Position numbers and translations under genes: made by a program. Below are positions 43,218-51,827 of a DNA stretch of 64,000 nt, in pieces. Within the stretch, counting starts at the first letter, position 1. Each line of letters opens with the position of its first letter. The stretch is from Streptomyces sp. NBC_01016 (GTDB lineage Bacteria > Actinomycetota > Actinomycetes > Streptomycetales > Streptomycetaceae), in NCBI RefSeq assembly GCF_026341035.1, contig NZ_JAPEOQ010000001.1:5456001-5520000 (forward strand), given 5' to 3'. The notes under the pieces were generated by a model. It saw nothing but the letters and a program-made list of their open reading frames with translations. It did no database searches and had not been told where the DNA came from.

Positions 43218-44570
43218 TCAGGCGTCGGCCGGCGCCAGGGTCTTCGCCGCGGTCGCGGCCTCCGTGGCGACCCGGCGCTCGAAGTGGACCCGCAGCCGCA
43301 GCGTGCACCAGATGCCGATCACGGAGACCGCCATCAGCGCGGCGGCCGGCGGCCAGTACGCCCCGCCGGCCAGGGACGACAGCCAGACCGCGGCGACCGG
43401 GGCGAAGCCCGCGAAGATCATGTTGCAGACCTGGTAGGAGAGCGAGATGCCGGTGTAGCGCACGTGCGGGGCGAAGCCGTCGGCCAGGATCGCGGCCATC
43501 GGCCCGTACAGTGCCGACATCACCAGGCGCATCGCCAGCATCATCAGATAGATCAGCACGACGCTGCCGCCGCCGAGCACCATGAACTGCGGGATCGAAA
43601 GCAGCACGACACCGGCCAGCCCCGCGACGACGACCTTGTGCGCGCCCACCTTGTCACCGAGCAGCGCGAGCAGCGGGGTGACCACGAGCTCCAGGAACGC
43701 GGCCAGCGAGAGGCCGTTGAGCAGCATCGACTCCGACAGGTGCAGCGATTCGGTGCCGTACGAGAGCAGATAGCTGGTCACCACGTAGTAGCCGCCGGTC
43801 GCGGTGGCCAGCGCGAAGACGCCGGTCAGGACCGTCTTCCAGTCCTTCTGCAACACCTCGGCGACCGGCAGCCGGCTCGGCGTCTCCTTCTCGGCCTCGG
43901 CGGCATGGATGTCGTCCAACACCGGGGAGTCCTCCAGCTTGGTGCGCACCACCAGGCCGATGACGACGAGGACCGCGGAGGCGAGGAACGGCACGCGCCA
44001 GCCCCAGCTGTTGAACGCGGAGTCGCCGAAGAGGTTCATGAGGCTGAACATTCCGGTCGACAGCAACGCGCCGACGGACGAGCCGAGTTGGGCGAACGAC
44101 CCGAAGAAGGTGGCCTTGCCCTTCGGCGCGTTCTCGACGGCGATGAGCACGGCGCCGCCCCACTCGCCGCCGATCGCGATGCCCTGGATGAGGCGCAGCG
44201 TGATCAGCAGAATGGGGGAGAGGACGCCGACCTGGTCGTACGTCGGCAGCAGGCCGATCGCGAACGAGGCGATGCCCATCATCAGGAGCGTGATGACGAG
44301 CGTCTTCTTGCGGCCGACGCGGTCGCCGATGTGCCCGAAGACGATGCCGCCGAGCGGACGCAGCAGGAAGCCGACGGCGAAGGTCGCGAAGGACGAGATC
44401 GTCTTCAGTGCCGTCGGCATGTCGGCGGGGAAGAAGACGTCGTTGAACACGATCGCCGCGGCGGTGGCGAAGGCGTAGAAGTCGTACCACTCGATGGAGG
44501 TACCGGACAGAGCGGCGAACGCCGTCCTGAACGGACTCTGCGGCGAGCGGGACGTGGTGCGGTCCGTCAA
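43218..44570 (-). CDS. MFS transporter, metabolite:H+ symporter type
   Basis: A 450-aa permease with 12 membrane helices of the MHS/ShiA/ProP group. It shows GTSIEWYDFYAFATAAAIVF at the N-terminus, the GHIGDRVGRKKTL loop after helix 2, and LIQGIAIGGEWGGAV. The start codon is TTG 44570, supported by GGAGG 5 bp upstream. The likely substrate is an organic acid or zwitterion; the adjacent amidohydrolase/hydroxyacid dehydrogenase/aldolase set suggests a compound catabolised by them (inference). Confidence 0.87.
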   Translation of the reverse strand: MTDRTTSRSPQSPFRTAFAALSGTSIEWYDFYAFATAAAIVFNDVFFPADMPTALKTISSFATFAVGFLLRPLGGIVFGHIGDRVGRKKTLVITLLMMGIASFAIGLLPTYDQVGVLSPILLITLRLIQGIAIGGEWGGAVLIAVENAPKGKATFFGSFAQLGSSVGALLSTGMFSLMNLFGDSAFNSWGWRVPFLASAVLVVIGLVVRTKLEDSPVLDDIHAAEAEKETPSRLPVAEVLQKDWKTVLTGVFALATATGGYYVVTSYLLSYGTESLHLSESMLLNGLSLAAFLELVVTPLLALLGDKVGAHKVVVAGLAGVVLLSIPQFMVLGGGSVVLIYLMMLAMRLVMSALYGPMAAILADGFAPHVRYTGISLSYQVCNMIFAGFAPVAAVWLSSLAGGAYWPPAAALMAVSVIGIWCTLRLRVHFERRVATEAATAAKTLAPADA

Positions 44571-44682
44571 GGGGACCTCCGGCGAATGAGTGCGGTCGGG
44601 GACAGGACGTGCTCAAACGTGGGGCGGTATGCCCCTGAGATGCGGGGTGAGGGCGACCAAGAGTTGCGGGGTGGCGGGGGCC

Positions 44683-44733
44683 GGTGCCCTCAGGGGCGCG
44701 GGGAACTGCGCAACCCCAGCCACGGTGTGGCGC
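44683..44733. repeat. Streptomyces-type intergenic repetitive sequence
   Basis: The gap between the MFS and amidohydrolase genes contains CCCTCAGGGGCGCGGGG, AACTGCGCAACCCCAGCCAC and GGTGTGGCGC in a row. This closely resembles a short element (GGGGCGCGGGGAACTGCGCGA...AGCCACGACG) found many times between genes in Streptomyces chromosomes. Its function is unknown to me; it may act in transcription termination. The rest of the 209-bp gap holds nothing recognised. Confidence 0.6.
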
Positions 44734-44779
44734 GCCAAGGGGCCCCGGCCATGCACGGCGCGGCCAGGACCCGACCCGG

Positions 44780-46423
44780 CTACCCGCGAAGCGACCACAC
44801 CCGGCTGCCGCCGATCCACGTCTCCCGCACGCGAATCCCGGCCAGCTCATCCGCGGCCACGGTCAGCGGATCCGCATCGAGGACGCAGAAGTCGGCGAGC
44901 ATGCCGGGCGCGAGCGCACCCACCTCGTGCTCACGGTGCAGCGCACTCGCCGCCGCCCCAGTGTGCGCATGCAGACCGGCCTCGACCGGCAGCCGCAGCG
45001 ACTCGTCACCGAGGACCGTGCCGAGCACCGTCCGCCGCGTGGCCGCCGCGGACACCGCCTCCAGCGGCGCGGGCGGCGCGACCGGTGCGTCCGAGGAGAA
45101 GACGACCGGCACACCGGCCCCGGGGCAGCGGCCCGCCGGGTTGTAGCGGTGCCCCATGTCACCGATCGCGGTCAACGTGCCGTCGCCGGTGCGCAGATGG
45201 TGCTGCGGCTGCATGACGGGGACGACGCCGAGCGCGCCCATCCGCTCGATCTGCTCGTCGGTCGGCAGACCGGAGTGCTCCACGCGGTGCCGCATGTCCG
45301 CGCGGGGCCGGTCGGCCTGCGCCTTCTCGATCGCGTCGAGCACCATGCCGATGGCGTACGGGGACTGGGCGTGCGTCGCGGTCTGCAGACCGGCGGCGTG
45401 GGCACGGCGGACGATCTCCGCGTACTCCTCGACCGAGTGGTACAGCTGCCCGTGGTGGCAGCAGTCGGCGGCGTACCCCTCGGGGAAGTACGCGGTCCAG
45501 CCGCCGAGCGTGCCGTCGGCGTAGAACTTCACACCCTGGATGCGGAACAGGTCGTCGCCGAAGCCGCGCACAGCGCCCAGCTCCAGAGCAGTGTCGAGCA
45601 ACGCCGAGGTGAGATAGGCGGACACACGCATGCGCAGCGAACCGTCCGACCGCGCCCGCAGATACGTCTCCATCTCGCGCCGCGAGACCTGCGCGTCGCC
45701 GATCGTGGTGACACCGGCGGCGAGGAACACCTCCTGGGCGCGCAGCAGGTGGTCGGCCATGATGTCTTCGGGCTCGGAGAGGTGGAAGTTCGGGCCGTGG
45801 TTGCCGATCTTCACGCCGGCAGGCCCGGTGAGCAGGTCGCAGGCGGCGTCCCACAGCTGTCCGTCGGGCTCGCCGTTCTCGAAGTGGCCGATGCTGCCGC
45901 CCTCGGGCGACGGGGTGCCCGCGGTGATGCGACAGGTGCGCAGCGTATGGGAGTTGACGACGCCGCCGTGCCCTGAGGCGTTCATGACGTAGACCTCGCG
46001 GTCGTCGGCGACGCGGTCCAGGTCGTGGCAGCTGGGGTGGCGGCCCTCGGCGAGGCGACGGTGCTCGTAGCCGAAGCCGCGCACAGGGACGCCGGCGGGC
46101 AGCTCGCGGGCCGCCTCGGTCAGCACCTCGACGAGTGTGTCGATGTCCGGCACGCGTTCGGGGCGCAGGTCGACCCACGCGAGCGCCTGCCCGTACATGA
46201 CCGGGTGGCAGTGGGCGTCGACGAAGCCGGGGTGGACGAGGCCGCCGTCGAGCGTCAGCTCCTCGTCGACCCGGCCGCCGAGCGCGGCGCGGGCCTCCTC
46301 GACGGTGCCGACGTGCACGATGCGCTCGCCGCGGACGGCGAGGGCCTCGGCCCGGACGGTGGTGCCGGCGGCGGCTACGGCGGCGCCGGTGACGAGGAGC
46401 GTGTGCTCGGGGGAGCGGGGCAT
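44780..46423 (-). CDS. Amidohydrolase, YtcJ-like
   Basis: A 547-aa metal-dependent hydrolase of the amidohydrolase-3 type. It has the metal-binding entry VHPGFVDAHCHPVMYGQALA, substrate-lid region YVMNASGHGGVVNSH, the lysine-containing IQGVKFYADGTLGG, ATHAQSPYAIGM and the late VVFSSDAPVAPPAPLEAVSA. ATG 46423 is chosen; the longer frame upstream is not coding-like. It diverges in function from its neighbours only by strand: the Lrp regulator gene lies upstream on the same strand. Probable hydrolysis of an amide, lactam or ester; the true substrate is unknown. Confidence 0.82.
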   Translation of the reverse strand: MPRSPEHTLLVTGAAVAAAGTTVRAEALAVRGERIVHVGTVEEARAALGGRVDEELTLDGGLVHPGFVDAHCHPVMYGQALAWVDLRPERVPDIDTLVEVLTEAARELPAGVPVRGFGYEHRRLAEGRHPSCHDLDRVADDREVYVMNASGHGGVVNSHTLRTCRITAGTPSPEGGSIGHFENGEPDGQLWDAACDLLTGPAGVKIGNHGPNFHLSEPEDIMADHLLRAQEVFLAAGVTTIGDAQVSRREMETYLRARSDGSLRMRVSAYLTSALLDTALELGAVRGFGDDLFRIQGVKFYADGTLGGWTAYFPEGYAADCCHHGQLYHSVEEYAEIVRRAHAAGLQTATHAQSPYAIGMVLDAIEKAQADRPRADMRHRVEHSGLPTDEQIERMGALGVVPVMQPQHHLRTGDGTLTAIGDMGHRYNPAGRCPGAGVPVVFSSDAPVAPPAPLEAVSAAATRRTVLGTVLGDESLRLPVEAGLHAHTGAAASALHREHEVGALAPGMLADFCVLDADPLTVAADELAGIRVRETWIGGSRVWSLRG

Positions 46424-46635
46424 GGCAGGCCTGCTTTCGACCGGGAACGTACGGGGGTGTGCCGACAGACGATTCGGCTCGCTGAACCATAGATAGCGAA
46501 CGACTGATTGACCAGAGGGTCCGGCCAAGAATGTTTGTAAAGTCGAATCGCCGGTTGAGTTACGTATCGACTGTGTGCCCCGGTGCGGACCGGTGATCGG
46601 TCCGCGCGATCGGTCCGCGTGGCCCGTCCCCAGGG

Positions 46636-47535
46636 TCAGTCCGTGCGCGGCCCCAGGTCGTAGCGCTCCTTGATCAGTTCGAGGTGGAGCCAGCTCTCCA
46701 CCTCCCGCACGGCGGGCAATTCGCGCATCTCTTCGAGCGTGGTGCGCACCGCCGCGAACGACTCCGCGGTGATCGTGCCGACCAGCTCGGCGCCACCCAG
46801 GCAGGTCGACAGGAACGTCACGCGCTCGAAGGCGGCGACCCGTTCGGCGACGTCCGCCGCCACGCCGTCGACCCGCAGGCTGAACCCGCACAGGTAGCCC
46901 ATGCCGAGCACGTCGGGGCGGACCAGGGCCACCACCTTGGCGACCCCGCCCTCCAACAGGCGCAGGGTGCGCGCGCGGGTCGCGCCCGCCGACAGGCCGA
47001 CGCGCGCGGCGAGTTCGGCGAACGCGAGGCGGCCGTCCTCCTCCAGTTCGGCGAGGATTCGCTCGTCCATCGCGTCGAGCGCGCTCACGGTCGGTTCCTG
47101 CGTCAGGAGGTACGGGTCCTTCACGTGGCGGGTCGCGACGAGCGCGTCCACCGCGCGTACCCCCGGAAGCGCCCGAATCTGCTCGATGGTCCGGTCGAGC
47201 GCGCCGAAGCCCGCCGTGCGCAGCTCCGTCATGATGGCGCGCCGCCCGCTCGTCAGCGTCACGAACGGCGCCTCGGGCAGCGCGGCGATCGCGCGGGCGG
47301 CCGGGCCCGCGGGTCCTTCGGTGTCGATCGCCAGATGTGCGGAGGCCGAAAGGTCGCGCACCGCCGGGTGCACGATCGCGACGACCCGTACGGCGCCCGA
47401 CTCCTGGAGCCGCTGCACGCGCATTCGTGCCGCGGGCCGGGACAGGCCCACCCGCTGCGCCAGCGTCTCGTACGTGAGGCGGCCGTCGCTCTGCAGCTCG
47501 CGCACGATGCGCAGGTCGGTCTCGTCGAGATCCAC
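46636..47535 (-). CDS. Lrp/AsnC-family regulator with two Lrp modules
   Basis: A 299-aa protein made of two complete Lrp modules. The first HTH is at residues 2-60 (LDETDLRIVRELQSDGRLTY) and a second at about 155-210 (LDAMDERILAELEEDGRLAF), each followed by a RAM-like domain. GTG 47535 with GAGGGG upstream is preferred to the first frame start at 47640. It is divergent from the hydroxyacid dehydrogenase/aldolase operon and upstream of the amidohydrolase, so it probably controls this catabolic set. Confidence 0.87.
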   Translation of the reverse strand: MDLDETDLRIVRELQSDGRLTYETLAQRVGLSRPAARMRVQRLQESGAVRVVAIVHPAVRDLSASAHLAIDTEGPAGPAARAIAALPEAPFVTLTSGRRAIMTELRTAGFGALDRTIEQIRALPGVRAVDALVATRHVKDPYLLTQEPTVSALDAMDERILAELEEDGRLAFAELAARVGLSAGATRARTLRLLEGGVAKVVALVRPDVLGMGYLCGFSLRVDGVAADVAERVAAFERVTFLSTCLGGAELVGTITAESFAAVRTTLEEMRELPAVREVESWLHLELIKERYDLGPRTD

Positions 47536-47650
47536 GTGCTGTTCCCCTCGGCGGTTCGGTTGCGGCCAGGCCGTGGACCGGCCGGGCGCCCGATCATTGT
47601 CGGTCACCGGATGGGCGACCGTCTCGTTCGGTCTGGACAAGTGTGGCAGT

Positions 47651-47666
47651 CGAAACGTAGGTTTCG
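47651..47666. promoter_or_regulatory. Palindrome in the Lrp/dehydrogenase divergent promoter
   Basis: CGAAAC-GTAG-GTTTCG is a perfect 6-4-6 inverted repeat 46 bp before the dehydrogenase start and 116 bp from the Lrp start. A nearby TAAGTCGATCGAATC (47673-47687) resembles TAAAGTCGAATC (46538-46549), upstream of the amidohydrolase gene. Both may be Lrp-binding elements. Confidence 0.4.
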
Positions 47667-47712
47667 TTCCCGTAAGTCGATCGAATCATTTATGAGTGCC
47701 CTGGAGGATGGT

Positions 47713-48705
47713 GTGCCGCGACCCGTCGTCGTGATCACCGACACCGAGGAGCTGGACCCCGAGCCGGGCGTCCGTCTCCTCGTCGATGCCGGCTGGGAGG
47801 TGCGGGTGGTCGGCAGCCGGGACCCGGAGGCGATCGGCGCCGTCGCGCACGACGCCGACGCGCTGATCGTCGGGTACGCGCGCGTGGACGCGGACCTGCT
47901 CGACCGCACGCCCAAGGTGCGCATGATCGCCACCATGTCGGCGGGCTACGACATGATCGATGTCGCGGAGGTGGAGCGGCGCGGTCTTTGGCTGGCGAAC
48001 CTGCCGCACTCCGCGACCGAGGACGTCGCCGTGCACGCCCTCGCCCAGGCGCTCGCGCTGACCCGCCGCCTGCCGCAGGCCGACGCCGTCGTCCGCTCCG
48101 GCGGCTGGAACACCGAACTGCACGAAGTGCCGCGCCGGGCCAGCGAGTTGACGCTCGGTCTGGTCGGCATGGGCCGCATCGCCCGCACCCTCGCCCGCCT
48201 CGCCGCGCCCCTCTTCGGCAAGGTCGCCGCGCACGACCCGCGCGCCACGAACTGGCCCGAGGGTGTCGAACGCCTCGACCTGGACACGCTCGTGGAACGC
48301 GCCGACGTCCTGTCGCTGCACGTCCCCTCGACCCCGCAGACCAGGGGAATGGTCGACGCCGGCATGCTGGCCCGCATGCGCCCCGGCAGCGTCCTCGTCA
48401 ACGTCTCGCGAGGCGACCTCGTCGACCCGGACGCCCTACTCGCCGCCCTCGACGGCGGCCACCTCGCGGGCGCCGCCCTCGACGTCTTCCCCGTCGAACC
48501 GCCCGCGCCGGACGACCGGTTGCGCAGCCACCCGCGCCTGCTGCTCTCACCGCACAGCGCCTTCCTCTCCGACGCCTCGCTGCGCGCCTACGTCACCGAG
48601 CCCGCGCGCAACGTCATCGCCTGGTGGGCCACCGGACGCCCGCACACCCCCGTCGTCGACCCCACCCCTCGTAACGCCTCTCGTACGCAAGGAGCACTCG
48701 CGTGA
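47713..48705 (+). CDS. D-2-hydroxyacid dehydrogenase family protein
   Basis: A 330-aa NAD-dependent oxidoreductase of the 2-hydroxyacid dehydrogenase/C-terminal-binding-protein type. The nucleotide-binding motif is LGLVGMGRIARTLARLAAP (about residues 142-160), with catalytic-type Arg in VNVSRGDLVD and His in LLLSPHSAFLS. GTG 47713 is preferred because GGAGG (47703-47707) precedes it; ATG 47692 has no ribosome site. The stop overlaps the aldolase start (GTGA). Confidence 0.85.
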   Translation: MPRPVVVITDTEELDPEPGVRLLVDAGWEVRVVGSRDPEAIGAVAHDADALIVGYARVDADLLDRTPKVRMIATMSAGYDMIDVAEVERRGLWLANLPHSATEDVAVHALAQALALTRRLPQADAVVRSGGWNTELHEVPRRASELTLGLVGMGRIARTLARLAAPLFGKVAAHDPRATNWPEGVERLDLDTLVERADVLSLHVPSTPQTRGMVDAGMLARMRPGSVLVNVSRGDLVDPDALLAALDGGHLAGAALDVFPVEPPAPDDRLRSHPRLLLSPHSAFLSDASLRAYVTEPARNVIAWWATGRPHTPVVDPTPRNASRTQGALA

Positions 48706-49490
48706 CCGACACCCTCACCGCCCCCGTCACGGCCGACGACGCCGCCCAGGAGGAGCTGCGCCTGCGCCGCGAACTGGCCGCCGTCTACCGCCTGGTCGCG
48801 CACTTCCGCATGACCGACCTGATCTTCACGCACATCTCGCAGCGCCTCCCGGGTCCGGACAACCACTTCCTGATCAACCCCTACGGCCTGCTCTTCGAGG
48901 AGATCACCGCCTCGAACCTCGTCAAGATCGACCTCGACGGCAACGCGGTCGAGCCGAGCCCGCACCCCGTCAACCCGGCCGGCTTCATGATCCACAGCGC
49001 GATCCACAAGGCCCGCCCGGACGCCCACTGCGTGCTGCACACCCACACCAAGGCCGGCTGTGCCGTCGCCGCGCAGCAGGGCGGGCTGCTGCCCGTCAAC
49101 CAGATGTCGATGGAGTTCCACAACCGCGTCGGCTACCACGACTACGAGGGCGTCGCCCTCAACTTCGCCGAGCAGGAGCGCCTCGTCGAGGACCTCGGCA
49201 CCCACCCGGCGCTGATCCTGCGCAACCACGGCCTGCTGACCGTCGGCGACAGCGCCAAGTCGGCGTTCCTGCGCATGTACTACCTGGAGAAGGCCTGCGA
49301 GATCCAGGTCACCGCGCAGGCGGGCGGACAGCTGATCATCCCGTCCGAGCAGGTCTGTGAATACACCGCCCAGCAGCTCACCGGCGAGGGCGAGGCGTCT
49401 TCGGACGTCGAGGACGACATCGCGTACGACCTGGCCTGGGGCGCGCTGCTGCGGCTCGTGGAGCGGATCGCGCCGGACTACAAGGAGTGA
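48702..49490 (+). CDS. Class II aldolase/adducin family protein
   Basis: A 262-aa zinc-dependent aldolase-fold protein with metal ligands in VLHTHTKAG (about residues 107-115) and LRNHGLLTVG. Other family features are MTDLIFTHISQRLPG and PAGFMIHSAIHKARPDAHCV. Class II aldolases of this group cleave or decarboxylate sugar-phosphate-like or hydroxy-acid substrates. Coupled translation with the 2-hydroxyacid dehydrogenase (GTGA) suggests consecutive steps of one pathway. Confidence 0.87.
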   Translation: MTDTLTAPVTADDAAQEELRLRRELAAVYRLVAHFRMTDLIFTHISQRLPGPDNHFLINPYGLLFEEITASNLVKIDLDGNAVEPSPHPVNPAGFMIHSAIHKARPDAHCVLHTHTKAGCAVAAQQGGLLPVNQMSMEFHNRVGYHDYEGVALNFAEQERLVEDLGTHPALILRNHGLLTVGDSAKSAFLRMYYLEKACEIQVTAQAGGQLIIPSEQVCEYTAQQLTGEGEASSDVEDDIAYDLAWGALLRLVERIAPDYKE

Positions 49491-49553
49491 GCGTGCGGCG
49501 GTGCCGGGGCCGGGTTGTACTGAAGGGACGCCCCCAGGTGAAGGGCCCCCTTC

Positions 49554-49810
49554 GTGACCCGCGCAACCGACACCGTCCTCAAGGGACTTGAGGAGAGGGC
49601 ATCGGTGGCACCGGCCTGATCGGCGTGCTGCGCGGCGGCGAGGGCCCCACGGTGCTGCTCCGCGCCGACACGGACGCCCTGCCGGTGGCCGAGGCGACGG
49701 GCCTTCCCTACGCCTCGACCGCCACCGCGCAGACCGCCGCCGGCACACCGGAGTTCGAGACGCTTCGGCGTGCCCTTCACGTACTGGGGGATCGGCGGCA
49801 CGGATCCCGT
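49554..49810 (+). pseudogene. M20 peptidase/amidohydrolase remnant with two internal deletions
   Basis: Three collinear pieces of one M20-type gene remain. GTG 49554 begins VTRATDTVLKGLEE, an M20-like N-terminus. In a second frame from about 49592 the sequence reads GIGGTGLIGVLRGGEGPTV then LLRADTDALPVAEATGLPYA. In another frame from about 49767, PFTYWGIGGTDP matches the usual C-terminal motif. The DLHRHPE region, most of the catalytic core and the dimerisation domain are missing, and frames are broken at both joints. It follows the aldolase gene, so it was probably once part of that catabolic operon. Confidence 0.75.
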
Positions 49811-49850
49811 GGCCACCCCGGCATGGCTGGCCGCGCCGCGGCCGCCCCGG

Positions 49851-50087
49851 TCACCTGTTCCCGTACGGCAGCAGCGCCATCTCGCGGGCGTTCTTGATGG
49901 CGGCGCTCACCTGGCGTTGCTGCTGCACCGTGAGGCGGGTGACGCGGCGGCTGCGGATCTTGCCGCGGTCGGAGATGAACTGGCGCAGCAGGTCGGTGTC
50001 CTTGTAGTCGACGTAGGTGATGTCGGCCGCGTCGAGCGGGTTCGGGCGCGGCTTGGCGGGCTTGCGCGGAGTACGGGAACGGGGCAT
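49851..50087 (-). CDS. rpsR2: Ribosomal protein bS18 paralogue
   Basis: A 78-aa S18 with DAADITYVDYKDTDLLRQFI and KIRSRRVTRLTVQQQRQVSA; no cysteine. It is the terminal gene of the minus-strand arm of a cluster of zinc-independent ribosomal paralogues. These normally replace zinc-containing copies under zinc starvation and are repressed by Zur. Start ATG 50087. Confidence 0.92.
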   Translation of the reverse strand: MPRSRTPRKPAKPRPNPLDAADITYVDYKDTDLLRQFISDRGKIRSRRVTRLTVQQQRQVSAAIKNAREMALLPYGNR

Positions 50088-50109
50088 GTCGGTTCTTCCT
50101 TTCGGAGGG

Positions 50110-51264
50110 TCAGCGTGCGGGGTCGAGGAGCGGGTCGAAGGCGGCGGGGAGCCGGCTCCAACCGGCTGGGCCAGCGCGGTACTCGTCGTCGGTGAGCAGG
50201 CAGGAGTCGAGGAGCGCGGTCAGTCCTTCGCGGTCGAGGGCGGGGGAGGTGAACACGAGGTGCTGGCAGCGGTCGCCGTGCTCCGGGTGCCAGTCCATGG
50301 CCGCCGCCGCGCGCCGCTCGGGCGGCACCAACTCCCAGGCGGCGTCGGGCAGTGAGTGCAGCCAGGGCCCGCAGTCGTCGACGCCCAGGGCGCCGCCCGC
50401 CGCGTCCCAGGACAGCAGGGTGTCGGGCCGGTCGGCGAGCCAGAACCGCCCCCGGCTGCGGGCCGCGGCGCAGCACAGGTCCTCCAGGGCGTCGAACAGC
50501 CGCTGCGGATGGAACGGCCGGTGGCGGTGCCATACGAGGGTGCCGACCCCGGCCTCCTCCGCCTCCTGCGGCAGCCGGGCGCTGGCCGGGTGCTGGGCGG
50601 TGCGCGCCGCCTCGACGTCGAACCCGGCGAGGGCGAGCCGGGCCAGTTCGGTCGACCGGGCCGGCACCTGCCGCCCCGTCGGGTGCAGCTGGGCGAGCAG
50701 GGCCCGGTCCTCCTCGTCCGCCTCCGGGCTCTCGGTGACGGCGACGACGGAGGCGTACTCCAGCTGCCGGGCCCAGGTGTCCGCGACCGTACGCTGATCG
50801 CTCGCGGCCGCCGCGAGTCCGGCCTCGGCGAGGTCGTCCCCGTTGCCCAGGTAGGGGAGGACGAGCGCGGGGTCGACGGCCGTGACGACGCCGGTCAGCT
50901 GCAGCGCCGGCGCACCGTGCGCGGCGACGACATCCGCCATGGCCTGTGGCTCGACGGAGTCCCACAGTTCCACGACGGCGAGGCGGGTCAGCCCGTCGGC
51001 CGCGAGGCGTTCGAGCTCCGGCACGAGGTCCTCGCGCAGGGCGCAGCAGGCGCAGTCGTTGACCAACGGCGCCTCCCCGCGGCCGAGTTCACCGGACGCG
51101 TCCCGGATCGTGCGGGTCACGGTCCCCGACGGGGCGGTGCCGAGGTCGTGGTGGAGGGCCACGCTGGACGGCACCGCGTCGAGCAGGCCCCGCACCACCT
51201 CCCGGCGCGCTTCGCTGTGCAGGCCGCCGACGATCACGACGGGCAGCCGGTCGTGGCCGCCCAT
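50110..51264 (-). CDS. CobW-family protein without a P-loop
   Basis: A 384-aa protein aligning to CobW/COG0523 zinc-related GTPases: the metal-binding VNDCACCALREDLVPELE (CxCC) and the C-terminal CobW_C domain with FWLADRPDTLLSWDAAGGAL. The expected N-terminal nucleotide loop (GxxGxGKT) is replaced by VVIVGGLHSEARREVVRGLL, which has no lysine-Ser/Thr pair. So GTP binding is doubtful. ATG 51264 overlaps the L31 stop by one base. The ribosomal-paralogue context suggests a zinc-allocation role. Confidence 0.82.
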   Translation of the reverse strand: MGGHDRLPVVIVGGLHSEARREVVRGLLDAVPSSVALHHDLGTAPSGTVTRTIRDASGELGRGEAPLVNDCACCALREDLVPELERLAADGLTRLAVVELWDSVEPQAMADVVAAHGAPALQLTGVVTAVDPALVLPYLGNGDDLAEAGLAAAASDQRTVADTWARQLEYASVVAVTESPEADEEDRALLAQLHPTGRQVPARSTELARLALAGFDVEAARTAQHPASARLPQEAEEAGVGTLVWHRHRPFHPQRLFDALEDLCCAAARSRGRFWLADRPDTLLSWDAAGGALGVDDCGPWLHSLPDAAWELVPPERRAAAAMDWHPEHGDRCQHLVFTSPALDREGLTALLDSCLLTDDEYRAGPAGWSRLPAAFDPLLDPAR

Positions 51265-51518
51265 CACCGGTCCCCTCGGCGGCCGAAGCGGCGCTCGAAG
51301 CGCTCGACCCGTCCCGCGGTGTCCATGACGCGGGCGGTGCCGGTGTAGAAGGGGTGGCTCGCCGAGGAGACCTCGACGTCGTACACGGGGTAGGTCTGGC
51401 CGTCCTCCCACTCGACCGTGCGGTCGGTGGTGAGCGTGGAACGGGTCAGGAAGGCGAATCCGGCGGCCTTGTCGCGGAAGACAACGGGCCGGTAGGCCGG
51501 GTGGATGCCGGGCTTCAT
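51264..51518 (-). CDS. rpmE2: Ribosomal protein bL31 type B
   Basis: An 84-aa type-B L31: MKPGIHPAYRPVVFRDKAAG then SSASHPFYTGTARVMDTAGR. The zinc cysteines of type A L31 are absent. ATG 51518 has GGAG 6 bp upstream; a longer frame start at 51548 does not. It is coupled to the downstream CobW gene by TGATG. Confidence 0.93.
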   Translation of the reverse strand: MKPGIHPAYRPVVFRDKAAGFAFLTRSTLTTDRTVEWEDGQTYPVYDVEVSSASHPFYTGTARVMDTAGRVERFERRFGRRGDR

Positions 51519-51579
51519 GGCGGACTCCAGATGGTTCGGGTGCTTCAAGTGGTTCGAGTGGTTGTGCGGGGGCCGACGC

Positions 51580-51744
51580 TCAGCGTTCTTCGCGGTGGTC
51601 GACGTGCCGGCCGATCACGGGGTCGTACTTGCGCAGGACCAGGCGGTCCGGGTTGTTCCTGCGGTTCTTGCGGGTGACGTAGGTGTGGCCCGTGCCTGCC
51701 GTGGAGCGGAGTTTGACGATCGGGCGCAGTTCGTTGCGTGCCAT
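51580..51744 (-). CDS. rpmG: Ribosomal protein bL33, cysteine-free paralogue
   Basis: A 54-aa L33: MARNELRPIVKLRSTAGTGH, VTRKNRRNNPDRLVLRKYDP and ending near HREER. It has no zinc cysteines. Start ATG 51744 lies only six bases from a TATAGT-type -10, so the message is likely leaderless or nearly so. It is the first gene of the minus-strand arm. Confidence 0.93.
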   Translation of the reverse strand: MARNELRPIVKLRSTAGTGHTYVTRKNRRNNPDRLVLRKYDPVIGRHVDHREER

Positions 51745-51750
51745 GCCGCT

Positions 51751-51778
51751 ACTATATGGCAATGGTTTCCATGTTCAA
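51751..51778 (-). promoter_or_regulatory. Promoter with Zur-like palindrome in its spacer
   Basis: On the minus strand TTGAAC (51778-51773), a 16-bp spacer and TATAGT (51756-51751) form a good promoter for rpmG. The spacer holds the palindrome ATGG-TTT-CCAT (51762-51772), and outer TG/CA pairs extend it to 21 bp (51757-51777). Zur operators in actinobacteria have a similar size and symmetry, and Zur is the known regulator of such clusters. The match to the Zur consensus is only partial. Confidence 0.55.
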
Positions 51779-51827
51779 TAACGGGGCCATGGTCACGCAC
51801 GACACAGGACGAACGGAGAGGGACCGC

